A DNA stretch of 64,000 nucleotides, taken from the NCBI GenBank assembly GCA_050084515.1, contig CM114271.1, positions 6,696,001-6,760,000 on the forward strand, in the 5' to 3' direction. The notes under the pieces are model-generated. The model was not told the DNA's origin. It worked only from the letters and a program-made list of their open reading frames with translations, and did no database searches. Origin of the DNA: Blasia pusilla. Lineage: Eukaryota; Marchantiophyta; Marchantiopsida; Blasiales. A program made the translations under genes and the position numbers. Of this stretch, positions 46,291 through 58,200 are shown in pieces (position 1 is the stretch's first letter; the number at the start of each line of letters is the position of its first letter).

Positions 46291-48619
46291 TAAAATTGTC
46301 ATCATACTAAGCTCTCATAGGACTGTTGTCGCACTGATCTGGTTCATTTCTTTTCTCCTCCTGTGGCGCAAAATTGATAGGAGAGGCGGTGCCACACAGG
46401 ACTGATAGTAGGGCAGTCAGTCCTCGAATGGTGTGTTTTCGCCCCCTGGTGGAAACGCAATTACTGAGACGGGAGCACTGAGCATCACCAGACTGCAATT
46501 TTTGCGACGGTGCAACAGGTATCAATCTCTGCTCTCTCTGTATGTTGCACGTGTGTAACCTGAAAGACTCGAATCCTGTTGGCTGTGATGCGCACCAGAT
46601 GCAAGCCAAGGCCTTGGTTTCTGGTGACCTTGAGCAAAGCTAGTTTCTCCATCGGATCGGAAACGAGTTCACATCGAATCTGTTTTCTCGTTTAGCCGAA
46701 ATATTGTCAATTTCAGATCTCTTGCGACCTGCTCTTGGTGTCCCTTGCAACGAAGAAGTCAGGTACCCGTAAGATTCTTGTAAGAATCCAGTTTCACCTC
46801 TCCTCTAAAACCGTGGACCACGAATCTCTATTGTGGACGCAAGGCGACTCGGTACATTCATTCTTCCCTGGTGCCACCAACTCAATCAGGGAAAAGAACT
46901 ATCGATTTCAAGGTCGTTTTGAATCAAGTTGCCTTGGGACCATAGTCCGGGGAGTGTTTTCACGAGAACCGGTACAGAACCGGTGTTCCAGAGCCCGGAC
47001 CGGTAAATTTAGATTTCCAACCGGCTTTTCAGATACGTTTACAAAGAAATCCCCCCTAAACCTGCCAGTTTTTTTTTGACGAGTTTGGATTGAATCGGTA
47101 ATTGTTGATTTTAGCCGGCTACGATTACTCGTAACCCCGGATCTCCCCGTTCATTGCTTGGGACTTGTCTAGATTTCAACTTCGACTTATTTATTTCACA
47201 TGAGCAGTTTGTGTACGTAACTGAACTTATCTCAGATCGTTAGTGCTATTCAGAAAGACGACAGGGACCCTAACGTGCAATCGGACAAACAAATTTGTCG
47301 TAGTCTGGGCCACCTTGTCAGGAAATTTAATCAACTGTAATCTGCTCCTCAGGATCGTCAGGCATCGTCCTCATTGGGGGGGAATGCCCCCTTCTTCCTT
47401 TTCTGGTCCTGTTGTGGCCTTCAGGTTTTGACTCTTTGAGTCCCCCTCTTTTGTACTTCCGATGGGTTTTCCATCACTCGTTTTTATCGAAGTGCATCTT
47501 TGTTCTTTCCTCAAGGGGCCAGAGAATACCTTTCTACTTTGCCAGATTAGGGGAAAAAGCAGAAACTTAGAATCTCTCTCTTTTAAACGCAAGGTTTATC
47601 TATAGGCTATGATCAGTTCTCGGGGCTTACTTTTTCTAGAAAATCAGTGAACCCCACATTATGTCATATCGGGAAATGGATGAGCCTTACTCGTACCTCC
47701 GATTTGGGTGTTTAGTTTTGGTTTTAGAATCTCTCTTTTTCTTTCGTCGAGTGACGACTACCTCCCTCAGAAAGCACAGCTCTGTGCTTGCTGGCCCTGA
47801 AACAACAGTAAGTGGTTGGCCCAAAGCCACCTGGATTCGCTGTCTTGAAAATCCAGCTGATATTCTCGCTCTTCAGTCTTTCCTTAGGATGCTACTCCTA
47901 CAGCAACTTCCATGTGGAAATCCAGGATCGAGGAACTCGGGCTATGATTTGCATTCTGTCCTCTCTGTCACTTCCCTTAACATCCACCATACAACCATCT
48001 TTGGCTATCTGTCACTGCTTGATCTGGCCTGCTTTCATGCTGCAAATATGCGAGCGTTAAGTGTCATGGCTACTGAGTAACTGGGGCCCAAACATCAGCT
48101 CGTTGGTTTATTGTCTCTCCCAGAATGGCTTCCCGTGGCGGAGAAAAGCGAATTATAACTCAGAAATTGCTAAGTCTGGCATCACCAGAGCTGTTCATCC
48201 TATTGAGTTGCCTATGTTCACTGCCCAAAGATGCTACACTTGCAAACAGTGTTCTTTTGTAGTCCTAATAAGCTAAGGTAGATCGTGTTGTAAAGTGTTT
48301 CTTGCCTGTCTTGGCTGACATTAGGATGCGCCGCACTAACAATCTGATTTTATGCACTAATACTACGCGAGTGTTCCTCCTCTGGAATGGCGATATCTAC
48401 TCTTTCCTCCTGTGACTAAAGGTTCTGACGAGTCTAATTTCGAGGTGTTCTCTCCCTCCCTCTAGTTTCCCTTGGCAACACGGACAATTCTAAGATTATC
48501 AAGCACTTTCCGTCACACCGCATGTATTACTTAGTTCCTTCATCAACCATGTGCAAGAAGGGCTGATCTAACTGGTGTGTGTGTTACTCTAGGAGTCTCT
48601 CTCATAAGATCACAAGGTC
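46291..48619. other. No gene called; upstream region of the SRPBCC gene
   Basis: Several plus frames of 60-140 codons (for example 47661-48080) show no known domain. The stretch is less AT-rich than the rest of the window. A possible 3' splice site (TGTTACTCTAG, about 48590) lies 30 bases before the SRPBCC start codon, so part of this may be transcribed 5' untranslated sequence with an intron. This could not be confirmed. Confidence 0.4.
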
Positions 48620-49123
48620 ATGGATAATACTCAGCAAGAAAAAGACGTCCCACGACAAGAACAGTTACCAAGATGGCGTGGAGCGCTGCAAACCACGATC
48701 CGTGCTCCAATTGAGAAAGCATGGGATCTCAGTGCAGATTTTTGTGGTATGAAAAGGTGGGTTAATACCGTCGACATCTGTGCAAAAATTCAAGGTGAAC
48801 ACCAGACGGCAGGATGCGTGCGGTACTTGGAGGGCAATACGTTTCCAAGACCAGATGGTGGCAAGTCCTGGGCGAAAGAGAAACTTCTGGAATTTGATGG
48901 CGAGAACCATCGTATGGTCTACACGATGCTGGACAACAATTTCGGGCTGAGCAAGTATGTATGCACCTACATTTTGCAGGACGTCGGTGACGGGAGAACC
49001 CATGTAGACTGGTCCTTTGAGGTGGACGCCATGGCCAACAGGACCGAGCAGCAGCTGAAGGAATACATGATTGGAGTGTACAAGGTATCTCTTGAGCGAC
49101 TTGAAATGCTCTGCAATTCTTAG
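48620..49123 (+). CDS. SRPBCC (polyketide cyclase/Bet v 1-like) family protein
   Basis: A single uninterrupted exon of 167 codons is the only intact host-type gene in the window. The protein reads as a START/Bet v 1-like fold. An N-terminal beta strand and helix (RWRGALQTTIRAPIEKAWDL, residues about 18-37) lead to the FCGMKRWVNTVDICAKIQGE segment. Next comes the CVRYLEGN-like strand (about 65-72), then strands EKLLEFDGENHRMVYTML and VCTYILQDV, the THVDWSFEVDA strand, and the long C-terminal helix (TEQQLKEYMIGVYKVSLERL). The length and layout match plant proteins annotated as polyketide cyclase/dehydrase and lipid transport superfamily, which include lachrymatory-factor-synthase-like proteins. 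Such proteins bind small hydrophobic ligands, and the ligand here cannot be told. The first ATG is taken as start because it precedes the fold by a short disordered lead (DNTQQEKDVPRQ). No signal peptide is visible, so it is probably cytosolic. Confidence 0.9.
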   Translation: MDNTQQEKDVPRQEQLPRWRGALQTTIRAPIEKAWDLSADFCGMKRWVNTVDICAKIQGEHQTAGCVRYLEGNTFPRPDGGKSWAKEKLLEFDGENHRMVYTMLDNNFGLSKYVCTYILQDVGDGRTHVDWSFEVDAMANRTEQQLKEYMIGVYKVSLERLEMLCNS

Positions 49124-49158
49124 GGCCGCTCCCATGAGAGAGCGAGTTCACGACATTG

Positions 49159-49164
49159 AATAAA
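49159..49164 (+). promoter_or_regulatory. Polyadenylation signal of the SRPBCC gene
   Basis: AATAAA followed by AATAAT lies 36 bases after the stop codon. This is a plausible near-upstream element for 3' end formation. Confidence 0.5.
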
Positions 49165-49754
49165 TAATGAATTTGTGATTTAGCGTTCTTTGTAGCATGA
49201 CGTAGTAGATTTTCGCAGGTACTTAAAGGCCCTTTCCACTCGACCAGGTACTTAGGGCCCCATCCCATGGCCACTGCCGTAAAGGTCCCCGATCTCGGGT
49301 CCTCACAGCAGCCGGGAAAATGATCGGTCGATTGAAGTTTCGCCGGGTTCGGCATGGGTAAAAGCCTTCGGGGCAACTTTCTTGGAGTCACGGCACCATG
49401 GAATGTACACATGAGTTGAAGTGAAAGGCGAATTCCATAGCTCCCTCATCGAAGCCTGGAATTGATTCCAATAGGGCATAATTGGTAGCAGAAATTCCTT
49501 TCATCATTAACTGTGTCATCTGCCCTTTTCTGTTTGTGCCACACTGGGCTTGACAATTTATGATACTAGTAAATGCATGTGGGGGAAAGTAGCCTCATCG
49601 AGTGTGGTTAGCTGAGAAGAGACCGGTGTCAAGGCTATAAACAACCCAAAAAGATAGATAAACCTAATAATATTGTAGATGTCGAAATTCCCAACACATG
49701 TAACAAGAATTTATTGAAATCAAGATGTTTACAAAATTATTAGTAAGAATATTT
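49165..49754. other. No gene seen
   Basis: 3' flank of the SRPBCC gene. The long minus frame across the gene and into this flank (49412-48762) is a shadow of the real gene. Confidence 0.5.
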
Positions 49755-49793
49755 AAAGCACATACTTATGCCATTTGCATAAGTATGTGCTTT
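49755..49793. repeat. Perfect 17-bp inverted repeat with 5-base loop
   Basis: AAAGCACATACTTATGC (49755-49771) pairs exactly with 49777-49793 around CATTT. It stands alone in AT-rich DNA. It is not followed by a T-run on either strand, so it is not a classical terminator and its origin is unknown. Confidence 0.95.
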
Positions 49794-52524
49794 CCATTTT
49801 CTAACAATAATGTAAGATTTGAAATCCAAAAAACTACTCATTTCATTGCATATATGAGAGGTTTCAACGTTTGTAATTTTTATTCCCTTCTTCTAACTTG
49901 GAAGTTGAAGCTCCAAAGTTAGTAAACATTTGTAGGAGTGGTATAAGAGGTCCAATCATACAAAAATAAACCTCCACAAATATAGAATCCACTCTAATTT
50001 TAACAAGCATGAACAGATTATTATCAAAGGGACTTTTCTTTTTAAGAAGGGTTTCATTTCTTTGGGAAAACTATATTAAAAATAACCCCCCTCCCTCGTA
50101 TAGATGTTTTATTTATAAGAAAATATTAATTTTAAGAAGAGCCTCTACATAGTCTAGAGGAAGCAATCTTTGACTATTTTTAGAACACTTTGTGCACATA
50201 TAATTAAGTCTTTCTCATCTTAAAAATCAGACAACACTTTCGATAGATAACGCTTTCAATTTTCTAGCAGGACTAACTATCGTCTTATTGGGGCTACTCA
50301 ACACCATCAATGGATTTTAATGCCCCCCAATCTAGGGATTGTGGATTCTTGCTTTCAATCCTAACACCTTCACAAGAGGACATGTTATGCAATTTTAATT
50401 TGGTGCCCAATCCCATATATACGCAGTATCCTTATCTAACTTCATGAGAGGATCAAAATTTGAGGACTAAATTTCATCAACAACCAAAAATTTCAAACCA
50501 TGGGTTATCAACATATATATCCTCTATGTGTTTTGAGATTGTCATAAGAGTATTTGTTTCATTTGACCAAGATCTTGAATTTTCTTATTAAAGTTTGTTA
50601 TCAAATAACATTCGTGCTAAGATAAGTTTCTACATCATTTCTATCATTTAAGTTTATATTTTTATAATTAGGGAAGCTATTTAATATGAAATTACAAGTA
50701 TGCAAACACTAAGAAACAATCCAATGACGCATTAGTGCTATACAAACTAAAATTTCTTACTTTCTTGCTAAAAAATGTATTTAATAAAAATTACTCATAT
50801 GCATCTCAAATAGCTAAGTCTTCGATGCACACACAAACACTGTCAAACATGGATACACAAAGTAAGTTTTGATAGCAGACCAAAGGGAAATCAACCTTAG
50901 TGGTAGAATTAACACTACCTAGTAGCAAGATTCAAGGTATGCCAAGTTACGAGACAAGTATCATCATCAGAAGTAAGGGCGGACCAATCCACCGAAGGAA
51001 GGTTAAGATGGGTGAGATATCTTGAGACGAAAGGGAAGCAATTGCAAACAAGCCACTACCTAAGATTAATCAAGACGTGTGGGTCGTTTTAGACAAGACT
51101 TGGGAATAAAAGTGAAGGTGCACAATTGATTATTTCAACTAACGGGGAATCAAGATTATTCAAGATGGTTGGTCTAGTTGTCTATCATGAGTATTATGAG
51201 ATTAACCTTAGCAGAAAGGGCACATAGCCACTCATGACGGCAAAGGATCAAGCAAGAGAGCTAAAAGACCCTTTAGCCAAGTTCCCAATCAAGGTCGAGA
51301 AGAAAAGAATTTTGGAGTAGTTGAGATGGCAAAAATATCATGAGACTAGTGGTAAAACTCGAGGATCAGCAAGACACCCATGAGATGCCAAATAGGAGGA
51401 ATCAAGATGGGTGTCAACCATGAGATGCAAAAATCAGTGTTTAAATCACGGTTTGAGGTTCCAATTAAGATGAGTTTGGGGAAGTCAAGATGGGTAGAAT
51501 CTTTCAAACAAGAGACACCCCCAAGTCATCTTAGGGGACAACTAGTGAAACGCAAGTTTGCAAGACATAAACCACGTCGGGGTTGTGGTCCAAAACCAAG
51601 GGCCCAAGATGGATATTGGGAAAATTGGGGTTTCCCTTCACAACCCCAAAAGTGTATATAGGGAGGTGTCCTCTCCAAGATTGCACACAAAAAACATCCA
51701 TGTTTGTGCGGGCCCAAGTATCCATGTCCTACACCTGAGTTTGCCAAGCCCGTAACGTAGAGTCAGGCTTGGCCAGCTTGCACCCATTTTTTAGCTCGTA
51801 GAAAGTCCGCGTGCGGCCCGTAGGGCAGGTTGGGCCCCCATTGGACACGCTCACGCTCATAGCTCTCAATGCGCGAGCCTTCAACCCGCCATATGGCCCT
51901 TGTGTGGGCTCGGCCACGGGCCTTACGTGCGCCTAAGCCTGTCCAATGGAGGTCTAGCCCACCCTGGGGGCTTTCTGTGTGCTAAAAACCGGTGCAATCT
52001 AGCGAGCCCGGATCTACGTTATTGGCTCAGCAAGTCCGTTTCATGGAAACATACTTGTTTGTTTCTATAAAACCCTAACCCTGTCTCCTATTGAGGATAG
52101 AGTCATAGGCAAGCTCTTCGTACACATGAACCGCTACATTTGGTACTCACACGAAGCAAGAAAGCTTTATCTTGGTAAGTTACCTAGCCTACTATAGGGT
52201 TATCTTAATCAGGGTTAGTTAACTACAGTTGGTATAACTCGAAACTACGGTTAGTATTAGGATTAGGGTTGCTTATAAATAACTTATATAATTGAGAAGA
52301 GGACTTGCCTCCATTCATTCTCTCATTGCAAAATTTCATTCTCCGTGGGATTTCCCTTCAGAACCCCAATAGAGAAGAGAGGCAAGAGAAGCCAAAATTT
52401 CAGTTTGGGGCAAGGAAATTTCAGTCATAGCTCAATGTAGAAGATTTCAGGTGAAGCTCTGACGATGATAGAACTTTGGAGATATTTTAAAGGATTTTTC
52501 TAGTCCATTCAAAAATCTCGGCCT
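49794..52524. other. No gene; possible LTR-derived promoter near 52.07 kb
   Basis: 49.8-50.9 kb is AT-rich with nothing recognisable. From 50.9 to 51.6 kb words like CAAGATGGGT recur irregularly. At about 52066 TCTATAAAACCCTAACCCTG looks like a TATA box, and GC-richer sequence precedes it (51.7-52.0 kb). This combination is typical of an LTR, but no second copy, gag or primer-binding site was found. Just before copy C, at about 52476, is TTGGAGATATTTTA, which recurs after copy C at 61016. Confidence 0.35.
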
Positions 52525-53040
52525 TGTCACATCTTTTAGGGTAGATCGGTGAGATCTAGAAGAGCGCCTTCGTGAGTAGTCCAGGACACGCTCAGTAGGC
52601 CAAGGATGACATGCTGAGGCCCCTAGAAACCTGAGAGAATAGGTTTTCCCTTCGTTTCGGCTCATTTGGAGCCATATTGAGGAACTTACTATTTTAGGTA
52701 AGTACCATTTTGAGTATATGATCGACTTTCTATTTTTGGTAAGTGGCCCTTGACCTCCTACATCAGGTCAAGAGCCAAGGAGGTGACTTGGGAGAATAGG
52801 TTACCATGGAGAGAGCTTAGGAGAGGGGAGGGGTATACCTCAAGGAGAGAGAGCTTGAGAGCTCATTCTCTCTTTGTTGAACCTCTTGGCATGAGGCGGC
52901 GGAGCTATGGTCCCTTGCCTTGTGAGTATAACCCAAGCCTCTCATTAGGAGAGTGGGTTTGGTTTGACATGAGAGAGAGTGCACACCTTTGAGAGCCATG
53001 GTGTGAGATGGTGTAGAGAGAGATTGGATCATACTTTACA
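52525..53040 (+). repeat. Copy C 5' LTR
   Basis: It begins TGTCACATCTTTTAGGG and aligns with the 3' LTR at 60501-61015 with scattered substitutions. The right end is placed where similarity to the 3' LTR stops (TACTTTACA). It contains the GTTTCGGCTCATTTGG and GGTCAAGAGCCAAGGAGG blocks. The inner part is GA-rich. No clear TATA box was seen. Confidence 0.85.
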
Positions 53041-54429
53041 AAGAGAGAATAAGAGAGTGAGAGAGCCTCATGGGGGAGCTCGCTGGTCACTCGCTGTTTT
53101 TGCAGGTTGGGGACCGTGTTCCCCGTTCAGCGGCTCATGGGAGTGCTCACCAAAGCAAGGGTTGTTTTGATTGTTCTTTGCATTTGCTGATTTTTCGTGT
53201 GGAAGAGTGGCGCGCGGAAGCGTTGCCCAATTTCTGATAGGGATTGATTATGGTCAATCTTGCAAAATTGCCATTGCTAGGCGATTCTAAGGGTTAAATT
53301 GTTCAAACCCTAAACCAGCCACCACGCCGGCGGTGGCCGTCGTCGTCACCGGTCAACGGTCAACCATCAGTGTCAACAGTCCACCGTCGGTTGTTGCCAT
53401 TGCCGAGCCTTGCTCAGAGCTGCATTCGGCCATTGTCCATCCTCTGGTTGCCATTGCCGCCATTACGAAGTGGAGGGTCTTCCACGACCACCATTGATTC
53501 TCTGACTTGCGCCGCCACCACGTACTTTGGTTTGGCCGCCACCATCATCGTAGTTTTGTCATCAACCACCGATGGTAGATGACTTCCGGTTATGGTGTTT
53601 GAGTTTTGATTTCATGCTGCTATGTTGTGATTGGTAGCTGCTCGACGACGATCGAGTACCGTGCCGTGACGCCCGTAGCCGCAACGCGCGGCCGATTGCC
53701 ATGTCGTGCCGCTCCTGGCCGCACCACACCGTCTCAATCACGGAGCTGCACCGTCATTGTGGAGCAAAGTGTGGGTTTATTGTTGATTGAGGAGGGTATG
53801 CCGCCAAGTGCCGCATCCCACCATCGAGGGTCGTGCCGTTCCGTGCCGCCTGCAACACCGCACCGTTCGCTGGAACCGCACTGTCCATCAAGGAGTTTTA
53901 AGCAACGTCAGTATGGAAGGAGTATGAATTGCTGATTGGAGGAGTTATCTCCACGACCGAGTTCGGGTCAAGATTTGCAGTTGCTGAGGAGCATCATCGA
54001 CATGTGTTCAGGTTACCCATTCTGGTCCTTTACCCTGCACGTGTGAGGGATTCTGGGATTTTGGTAGTTTATTTGGGGATATTGGGTGTGTGGATGCTGA
54101 GAGCTTCATTTATGTATGTGGTTTAGGATGTCCGGAGTTGAGGGTAGATTGTCGATAAGATGATAGCCTGGTCAATTTTCCGCACCACGCCGCTTGTTGC
54201 CGCACGTTACACGTCTCGAGGAGGGAGAGTGTAGATCGAGTGCTGTATGATTGGGATAAGTGATTGAGGGATTACTCGCGAGGTTGAGAGTGATCGTGTG
54301 AGAGGGGTACGAGGGCCATCACCGCATCCTTTCTGGATTTTGAGAGGCAAGGTGGTGGACCTGTTAGTAGCTCTGGAGGGTTTACCCGGAGTGGTGCGAG
54401 GTTTCGAGGGTCTCCACATGAGAGATCAC
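53041..54429 (+). other. Copy C 5' leader
   Basis: Non-coding stretch of about 1.4 kb matching the copy A leader in patches, including TGGTCAATCTTGCAAAATTGCC near 53253 and the ACCCTAAACC block near 53310. Many GCCGC-rich words occur at 53640-53880. Frames here are short and have no domain. Confidence 0.6.
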
Positions 54430-55113
54430 CTCGATCTCTCACGTGTGTAGAGGAGTTTGTGAGCACATCGCCACACATTATGAGTGGTCCTACCAATTGG
54501 ACCGCATAGGTTTTCAGGTGCAGTAGGCACGATTGAGTTGCACGATTGCATAGCAGAGTTAAGGAGTTGGTGTGACTCCAAGCGGGCCAGGAACTCTAGA
54601 GAATTCAACCCGTTTACAACATGGAACGGTATGTTCCAGCATTTAGAGGGGGCGCCCATGGACAATTACCATGAGTTCTCTCATAGATATGCATGTGAGA
54701 TCGAGGCGTGGAGGCTCTACTATGACCCACATTATGTGTAATGGACGGAGCCGTTCCGAGATGAGGAGGAGGAGTCAAGAGAGGCTACTTCCTCTTCCAC
54801 TAGTGATGTTTTAGGAGGAGTCACTCGCACGAGAGTAGTTGCACCGTCTAGTCGGGTTCGTCCCAGGTTCAACCCTGTGGTTGAGTTCTTTGCTAAGTTG
54901 AGGACGAGTTACCAAGGGGTACAGACGGAGAAGTTGCGGAGCATCCACGACTTCCAGAGGCGCCCGGGTGAGAGTTTGCGTGAGGCTTACACTCGCTTGC
55001 GCCGGTTGATCAACGTCACTCAGGGGGTGACAGGGGCTCAGGCTATCCAGTCATGGTACGCGATGCTGGACTGGACCCTGCGGACATGGATACGGGAGGG
55101 GTGCTTCTTATGA
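54430..55113 (+). pseudogene. Copy C gag (capsid) region
   Basis: The reading passes through several stops. 54484-54741 holds GTIELHDCIAELRSWCDSKR and WNGMFQHLEGAPMDNYHEF and ends at a TAA where copy A has Ser. 54877-55113 holds QDFQRRPGESLREAYTRLRR, the gag block. The start of the protein near 54430 is damaged (stop in CV*EEFVSTS). Confidence 0.75.
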
Positions 55114-55745
55114 ACACCTCCCCTACATTGAGAGATGTTTTTAGGACCTCCGAGAACATTGAGCACAACATGGTGGAGGAGAGCGTAGCCACCATGGGTT
55201 CTAGGCGAGAGCAGTCACGATTTTTTGCACTACCTGTGCAACAACGTGGACTCCGAGATAGGTCGATTGTGGCACCACGAGCTCAAGGAGGATACCGGGA
55301 GGCCGTGCCACAGAGACCTGTGCCTTCATATGCGACTCAACAGCAGCCGCCTACTACTACTTGTTGGTCATGTGGTGGAGCCCATCATCAGCACAATTGC
55401 ACTCGTCAGGGTCATGGATGTATGCATCAGCATGGAGGAGGAGATGGTGCTGCACTAGGAGGTTATGAGTGTGACTATTGTTAGAGGTATGGTCATACAT
55501 GCGCCAAGTGTTTCAGTTTACATCATGAGTTACGTGTGGACCGAGGGCCAGAGAGGGCACCAGAGCGAGTAGCCGGTCCAGGTGGGCCTACAGATCGTGC
55601 ACCAGGTGGTCCCGTTGGGGGACGAGGAGCTGGAGTTGCCCAACAGGGTGGTGGAGCTGCTCGTGGAGGAGGTAGAGTCCTACCACCTAGACGCGTCGAG
55701 GGAGATTTCGGGCGTGAGGCTAGGATGGCTGCTCAGATACATTAG
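55053..55745 (+). pseudogene. Copy C nucleocapsid zinc knuckles
   Basis: CWSCGGAHHQHNC (CX2CX3HX4C) is followed by CDYC, a TAG stop in place of Gln at 55482-55484, and RYGHTCAKC. The CCHC ligands of both knuckles are therefore present. A Gly/Arg-rich tail (GGPVGGRGAGVAQQGG) follows. This is the best preserved second knuckle of the three copies. Confidence 0.8.
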
Positions 55746-56335
55746 GTACAAGAGCAGGTTGTCGCTATGGCATTGAGATTACCTGACGCCGGATCCGTGG
55801 CATCGACATCATATGTAGCACCCAGAGATATGGAGGATCCTGGTTGGATGTGCGGGGTTGCCGAGATGGAGGCCGCTCCAGTTGTGATATGTGGAGTAGC
55901 CGTAGAGTTGGATCCATAGCGAGGGGAAGCCAGGAAATAGACTAGGCTTCCTCAGTCTTTCACGTTGTCTGAGGCGATGGGGACCCCATCGATGGATCCT
56001 GATCAGAGTTCCTAGAGAGTTGGTGACGTTGTTGGTGTGTAGGCACGGAGGGCGATGGGAGAAGTGAGTGCGACGACTCTTATTGTTGATGCTCAAGAGG
56101 GGCATGTGTCGAGCACGTTGTTGGGGGCGGCCACCATTGTGTACTGTGCTCCTTTATTTTCTGCTTCCGATGTTATGACATTGGGGGGTACGCCCGCCAA
56201 GGCTTTTCGGCTAGCCGCTACGCTATGTGAGTGTGGAGTTGGAGTTCCTGCATCACGTTCAGAGGTGATTATAGAAGAGGTGATGGACCTAACCTTGGAG
56301 CAGATGCTCGGGCCGTCCACGTCAGATTAATGGCA
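55746..56335 (+). pseudogene. Copy C gag-protease linker
   Basis: This matches the copy A linker, with GTPAKAFRLAATLCECGVGV at 56190-56250. Several Gln or Arg codons have become stops (for example after ELDP and EARK). The segment leads to the truncated protease. Confidence 0.7.
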
Positions 56336-56882
56336 GGCTGCAGCTGCTAGGATGGCAGAGATGCCCGCTAGAGCCGCGACAGAGCGTGCCATGGCTTCTC
56401 CTGGTGTTGTGTTGCTTGATAACCGAAGAGAGCGTCTATGGTGGACCAACTTGGTGCCCCATGCGGTGTTACGGAGGGCGTATGCGAGAGTGGAGCGCCC
56501 CTCCCATTTTCCAGTGGATTCCATTATGAATCCAGTTTGTCGATCACAGGCAGTGAAGCACGATGATCGACCACCATTGACTGTAGTCAACAGGGTAGGC
56601 AGGTCGCGGGCAGCCTTTCCCACGTTTGTGAGTTTTCCCACTTCCTATGCATACAAGCAGGCCGGTTCTGGCTTGGTTTGGGATGACCAGGTTCAGAGGT
56701 TGGTGGAGCCCAACGCCAACGAGAGAGAGCGGGCGATGGGATTTCCCCCAAGAGTGACAGCAGTCCCGTCAGTATCAGAGGCATCACGACGCCATGTCTT
56801 GGGTCCGGCGATGGACCTGAACTGCTTGACATGGATCTTCAGCTTGGGAGTGGCTGATCAGCGTCGGATGAGATCACAATAG
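56336..56882 (+). pseudogene. Copy C protease-methyltransferase deletion junction and methyltransferase C-terminal part
   Basis: The frame 56352-56882 (176 codons, open) begins as protease lead sequence (PGVVLLDNR). At about 56428 it jumps directly into methyltransferase motif VIII (RLWWTNL). The protease active site and methyltransferase motifs I, IV and VI are gone. Motif IX (NERERAMGFPPRV) and motif X (RRHVLGPAMDLNCLTWIFS, about 56788-56845) remain. The join keeps the frame, so a small fusion could be read, but it has no active site of either enzyme. The same joined frame in copy A is interrupted by about 1.3 kb of extra sequence. Confidence 0.85.
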
Positions 56883-57188
56883 ATCACTGCGGTTGCGTTG
56901 GTAAACCCCATGCCTACCGAGATGGTGGAGGCAGTGGCTAGGGGCGAGACCCAAGGAGATCGACACACCAGGGGAGATTGAGAGAGACACCCTTGGACTT
57001 CTTGGGATGTTTTGCAGGTATGCCAGGAGATGATAGCCACAGCATCGAGTGTAGTTTCGGGCACTGCATGTGGAGCAGATCAAAGTTTGTAGTTGGATGC
57101 AGGAGAGCGGTCAAGTGTTGTTGTTCGAGACGGGGTTGCACCATAGCAACCACCGATATCCGCGCCGGAGAGTCCTACCGTACTCACG

Positions 57189-58200
57189 ATGGAGACTTGG
57201 GAGCCAGATATAGGCCCTAAGTTGACAAGAAGAGAGCGGCGCCGAATACATCAATTCCTCAGGAGTTATAGGAGTTGCTTTGCATTTAGCATGGAGGATT
57301 TGGGTACGCTGAAGGGACCGGGGATCTTCCGACGATCCTACAAGTACAGTGATATGGAGAGGGCTCTGATTCAGAGTAGGAGCCATGACTTGGTTGGAGC
57401 AAGACTAGTGGAGATGTCGCATGGGGAGTATGCATCTACCATTGTCATGCCCGCCAAGAAGGATGTGCATGGCAATTGGACAGATAGGCGGATATGTGGG
57501 GATTACCGACGTATCAATCGGCAGACAAAGTCGGATAGGTATGCCATGCCCACCCCTAAGCAGATCTTTGATACGATTGGTCATGCAAAGGTTTTCAGTT
57601 CATTGGATTTGCGAGCCGGATACCATCAGCTGCCTATCAGATTGGAGGATAGGCAAAAGACGGCATTTTGGGGCATCGATCCTCACGGGAAGGATTTTTT
57701 GTACCAGTGGCGGTTCTTACCATTTGGATTAAAGAATGCCCCGGATGAGTTTTAGAGGGTCATGGATAGGATCTTGGCTGGTCTGGATTTTGCTAGGTGT
57801 TATATTGATGACATCGTAGTCTTTAGCGCCACGGTTGAGGAGCATGAGCGACAACTAGAGGAGGTATTTCGACGATTGTAATTACATGGGCTGAAGTTAC
57901 ATCCAGGCAAGTGCAAGTTCTTCTACGACCAGATGGAGTACTTGGGTCATACAATATACCCAGGGGGCCTTGGAGTTTAGCAGACAAATGTAGAGGCTAT
58001 CTCACGCATTCCACGCCCTACAGATGTGAGCCGTGTTTGCGCATTCATTGTGGTACGTCAAGGGATTCAGTTTGAGAAGACGCTGACCTTGCTGACCAAG
58101 GTGGATCACGTGTGGCACTGGGGAGATGAGCAGGAGCAAGCATTTCAGTCCCTCAAGGATAGGTTGACGTCCGCGCCCATCTTGAGGAGACTCATGGATT
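57189..58200 (+). pseudogene. Copy C reverse transcriptase
   Basis: It opens METWEPDIGPKL and is open to a TAG at 57753-57755 (Gln to stop after NAPDEF). Blocks are VMPAKKDVHGNWTDRRICGD, SLDLRAGYHQLPI, FLPFGLKNAP and, after the stop, CYIDDIVVFS (YxDD), LHPGKCKFF and EYLGHTIYP. Further stops fall at Gln positions (57880 and 57980 regions). Near 58050 a stretch that should read as the FLGLANFYRRY block is scrambled (AFIVVRQGIQ), a local rearrangement or frameshift. Confidence 0.85.

Noticed and set aside
48665-49412. Minus-strand frames of 156 and 216 codons over the SRPBCC gene
   Set aside because: They are shadows of the plus-strand gene and contain no recognisable domain.
49755-49793. Transcription terminator
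   Set aside because: This is a eukaryotic context, and no T-run follows the hairpin on either strand.
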